From assembly GCF_000006565.2 (NCBI RefSeq), contig NC_031475.1:4354522-4418521 (forward strand): a stretch of 64,000 nt of DNA. Reading direction: 5' to 3'. Shown piece by piece: positions 63,601 to 64,000 of this stretch (position 1 is the stretch's first letter; every line of letters starts with the position of its first letter). Origin of the DNA: Toxoplasma gondii ME49 (Eukaryota > Apicomplexa > Conoidasida > Eucoccidiorida > Sarcocystidae). Under the pieces are notes generated by a model. That model ran no database searches. It saw only the letters and a program-made list of their open reading frames with translations, and had not been told where the DNA came from. Both the position numbers and the translations under genes were made by a program.

Positions 63601-63738
63601 GTTGTATCTGAAACAAAGTCGGATACGGTGTTCGTACAGATCAGAACGCGTTCAGACACAAGGGGATACACACACTAGGCGCGAAGAACAAGGTGCAGGC
63701 AAGCTCACGCGTTTGTGTCTTTACTCGCCGGGGGTCAT
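57660..63738 (-). CDS. Large protein of unknown function, starting with a 14-nt first exon
   Basis: About 1380 residues, not recognised. Exons, 5' to 3': 63725-63738 (ATG plus 11 bases), 63473-63607, 59993-63271, 58671-58771, about 58240-58323, and about 57660-58158. The first five fit in phase with good splice sites. The join into the last exon is uncertain: the exon 5 donor may be near 58240 or 58219. The N-terminus reads MTPGEYNNILADGSKQQAVN and continues into a Cys/Trp-containing, non-repetitive stretch (RRWTEPSFEPREWWVLPLQR), which looks like a conserved domain. The 1093-codon exon 3 alternates conserved-looking islands (CVYTYEPWRAEAEEAGAFAA, SPTQALVVFAEARRRML, LLFGEAMAKKKQEVASLLQR) with long Ser/Pro and Glu/Arg inserts. 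The end contains HTLHAVLEILRQKALKAFF and RELFVLGERLLILFMKKM, probably helical. No signal peptide or obvious membrane span. Intron 3 holds TA arrays. Confidence 0.65.
58880..59125. repeat. TA microsatellites in intron 3 of the large unknown gene
   Basis: TA arrays at about 58887-58906 and 59096-59122. They lie in the 1.2-kb intron between the exons 59993-63271 and 58671-58771. Confidence 0.8.
59880..59941. repeat. (TA)n microsatellites just after the large exon
   Basis: Two TA arrays, 59880-59900 and about 59922-59941, within 120 bases downstream (- strand sense) of the donor of exon 59993-63271. Confidence 0.85.
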
Positions 63739-64000
63739 CGCTGCGTCTGTGCTTGAGCGCTAGCGGGAACAGTCTTTCTGGATCGACCCACGGCAAAAAA
63801 GAGCCAATGGAGAGAGAGACTGGTGCGAACTGTGAATCACGAGACTGAAGGGAACCTCATCCAGAGGAGACGCTCAAGAGGACAATGCACAAAGGACGAC
63901 ATCTAGCCGACTATAGGGCGAGATCGAGGCGAATACTCAGGCGCTTCGATGTTCCCCTGTGAGGGAAGGAAAGCTGAGAGTGTCAACCTAAGAGGACACA
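63739..64000. other. Upstream flank of the large unknown gene, at the window edge
   Basis: 262 bases upstream of the proposed start codon. No coding signal or motif I can support; it would hold the 5' UTR or proximal promoter of the - strand gene. Confidence 0.4.

Overview
The window reads as nuclear DNA of a coccidian apicomplexan of the family Sarcocystidae (Toxoplasma, Hammondia, Neospora or a close relative). The reasons are: large multi-exon genes with GT-AG introns; long serine-, acid- and arginine-rich inserts inside otherwise conserved domains; many TA-dinucleotide arrays; very frequent TGCATGC palindromes; start codons in a CAAAATG/GAAAATGG-type context; and a short interstitial run of the TTTAGGG telomere heptamer. 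The species was not determined.

Seven protein-coding genes can be modelled. Left to right they are: (1) + strand, 1725-10495, a 13-exon BRO1/ALIX (PDCD6IP) homologue; (2) - strand, 12219-24826, a roughly 2095-residue DEAD-box RNA helicase whose core most resembles DDX20/Gemin3; (3) + strand, 26254-34165, a roughly 1902-residue PDK1-type AGC kinase with a C-terminal PH-like domain and a 75-bp coding tandem repeat; (4) - strand, 37893-43429, the intraflagellar transport protein IFT121 (WDR35); (5) + strand, 45611-48160, a 531-residue coiled-coil TPH protein resembling the ciliary microtubule inner protein CFAP210 (CCDC173); (6) - strand, 50296-56779, a membrane-anchored alpha/beta-hydrolase; (7) - strand, 57660-63738, a large protein I do not recognise, starting with a 14-nt first exon. 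Exon joins were built by hand from splice consensus plus codon phase. For genes 2-6 every modelled junction is phase-consistent. The 5' end of gene 1 and the 3' end of gene 7 are less certain.

Layout: genes 1/2, 3/4 and 5/6 converge; 2/3 and 4/5 diverge. Genes 6 and 7 are in tandem on the - strand. The divergent pair 4/5 (IFT121 and the CFAP210-like protein) shares a 2.2-kb upstream region, and both are flagellar. In coccidia the only flagellated stage is the microgamete, so this is a candidate co-regulated sexual-stage pair. Genes 4 and 5 also lack the low-complexity inserts that swell their neighbours. Genes 1-3 belong to general cell biology: ESCRT/membrane traffic, RNA metabolism and kinase signalling.

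The remaining sequence is introns and intergenic DNA rich in TA microsatellites, purine tracts and two intronic minisatellites (13-bp and 18-bp units). I found no convincing tRNA, rRNA, transposon, CRISPR array or wholly new system. The most notable features are the flagellar pair, the insert-rich PDK1-like kinase, the unidentified large protein and the TGCATGC motifs at splice sites.
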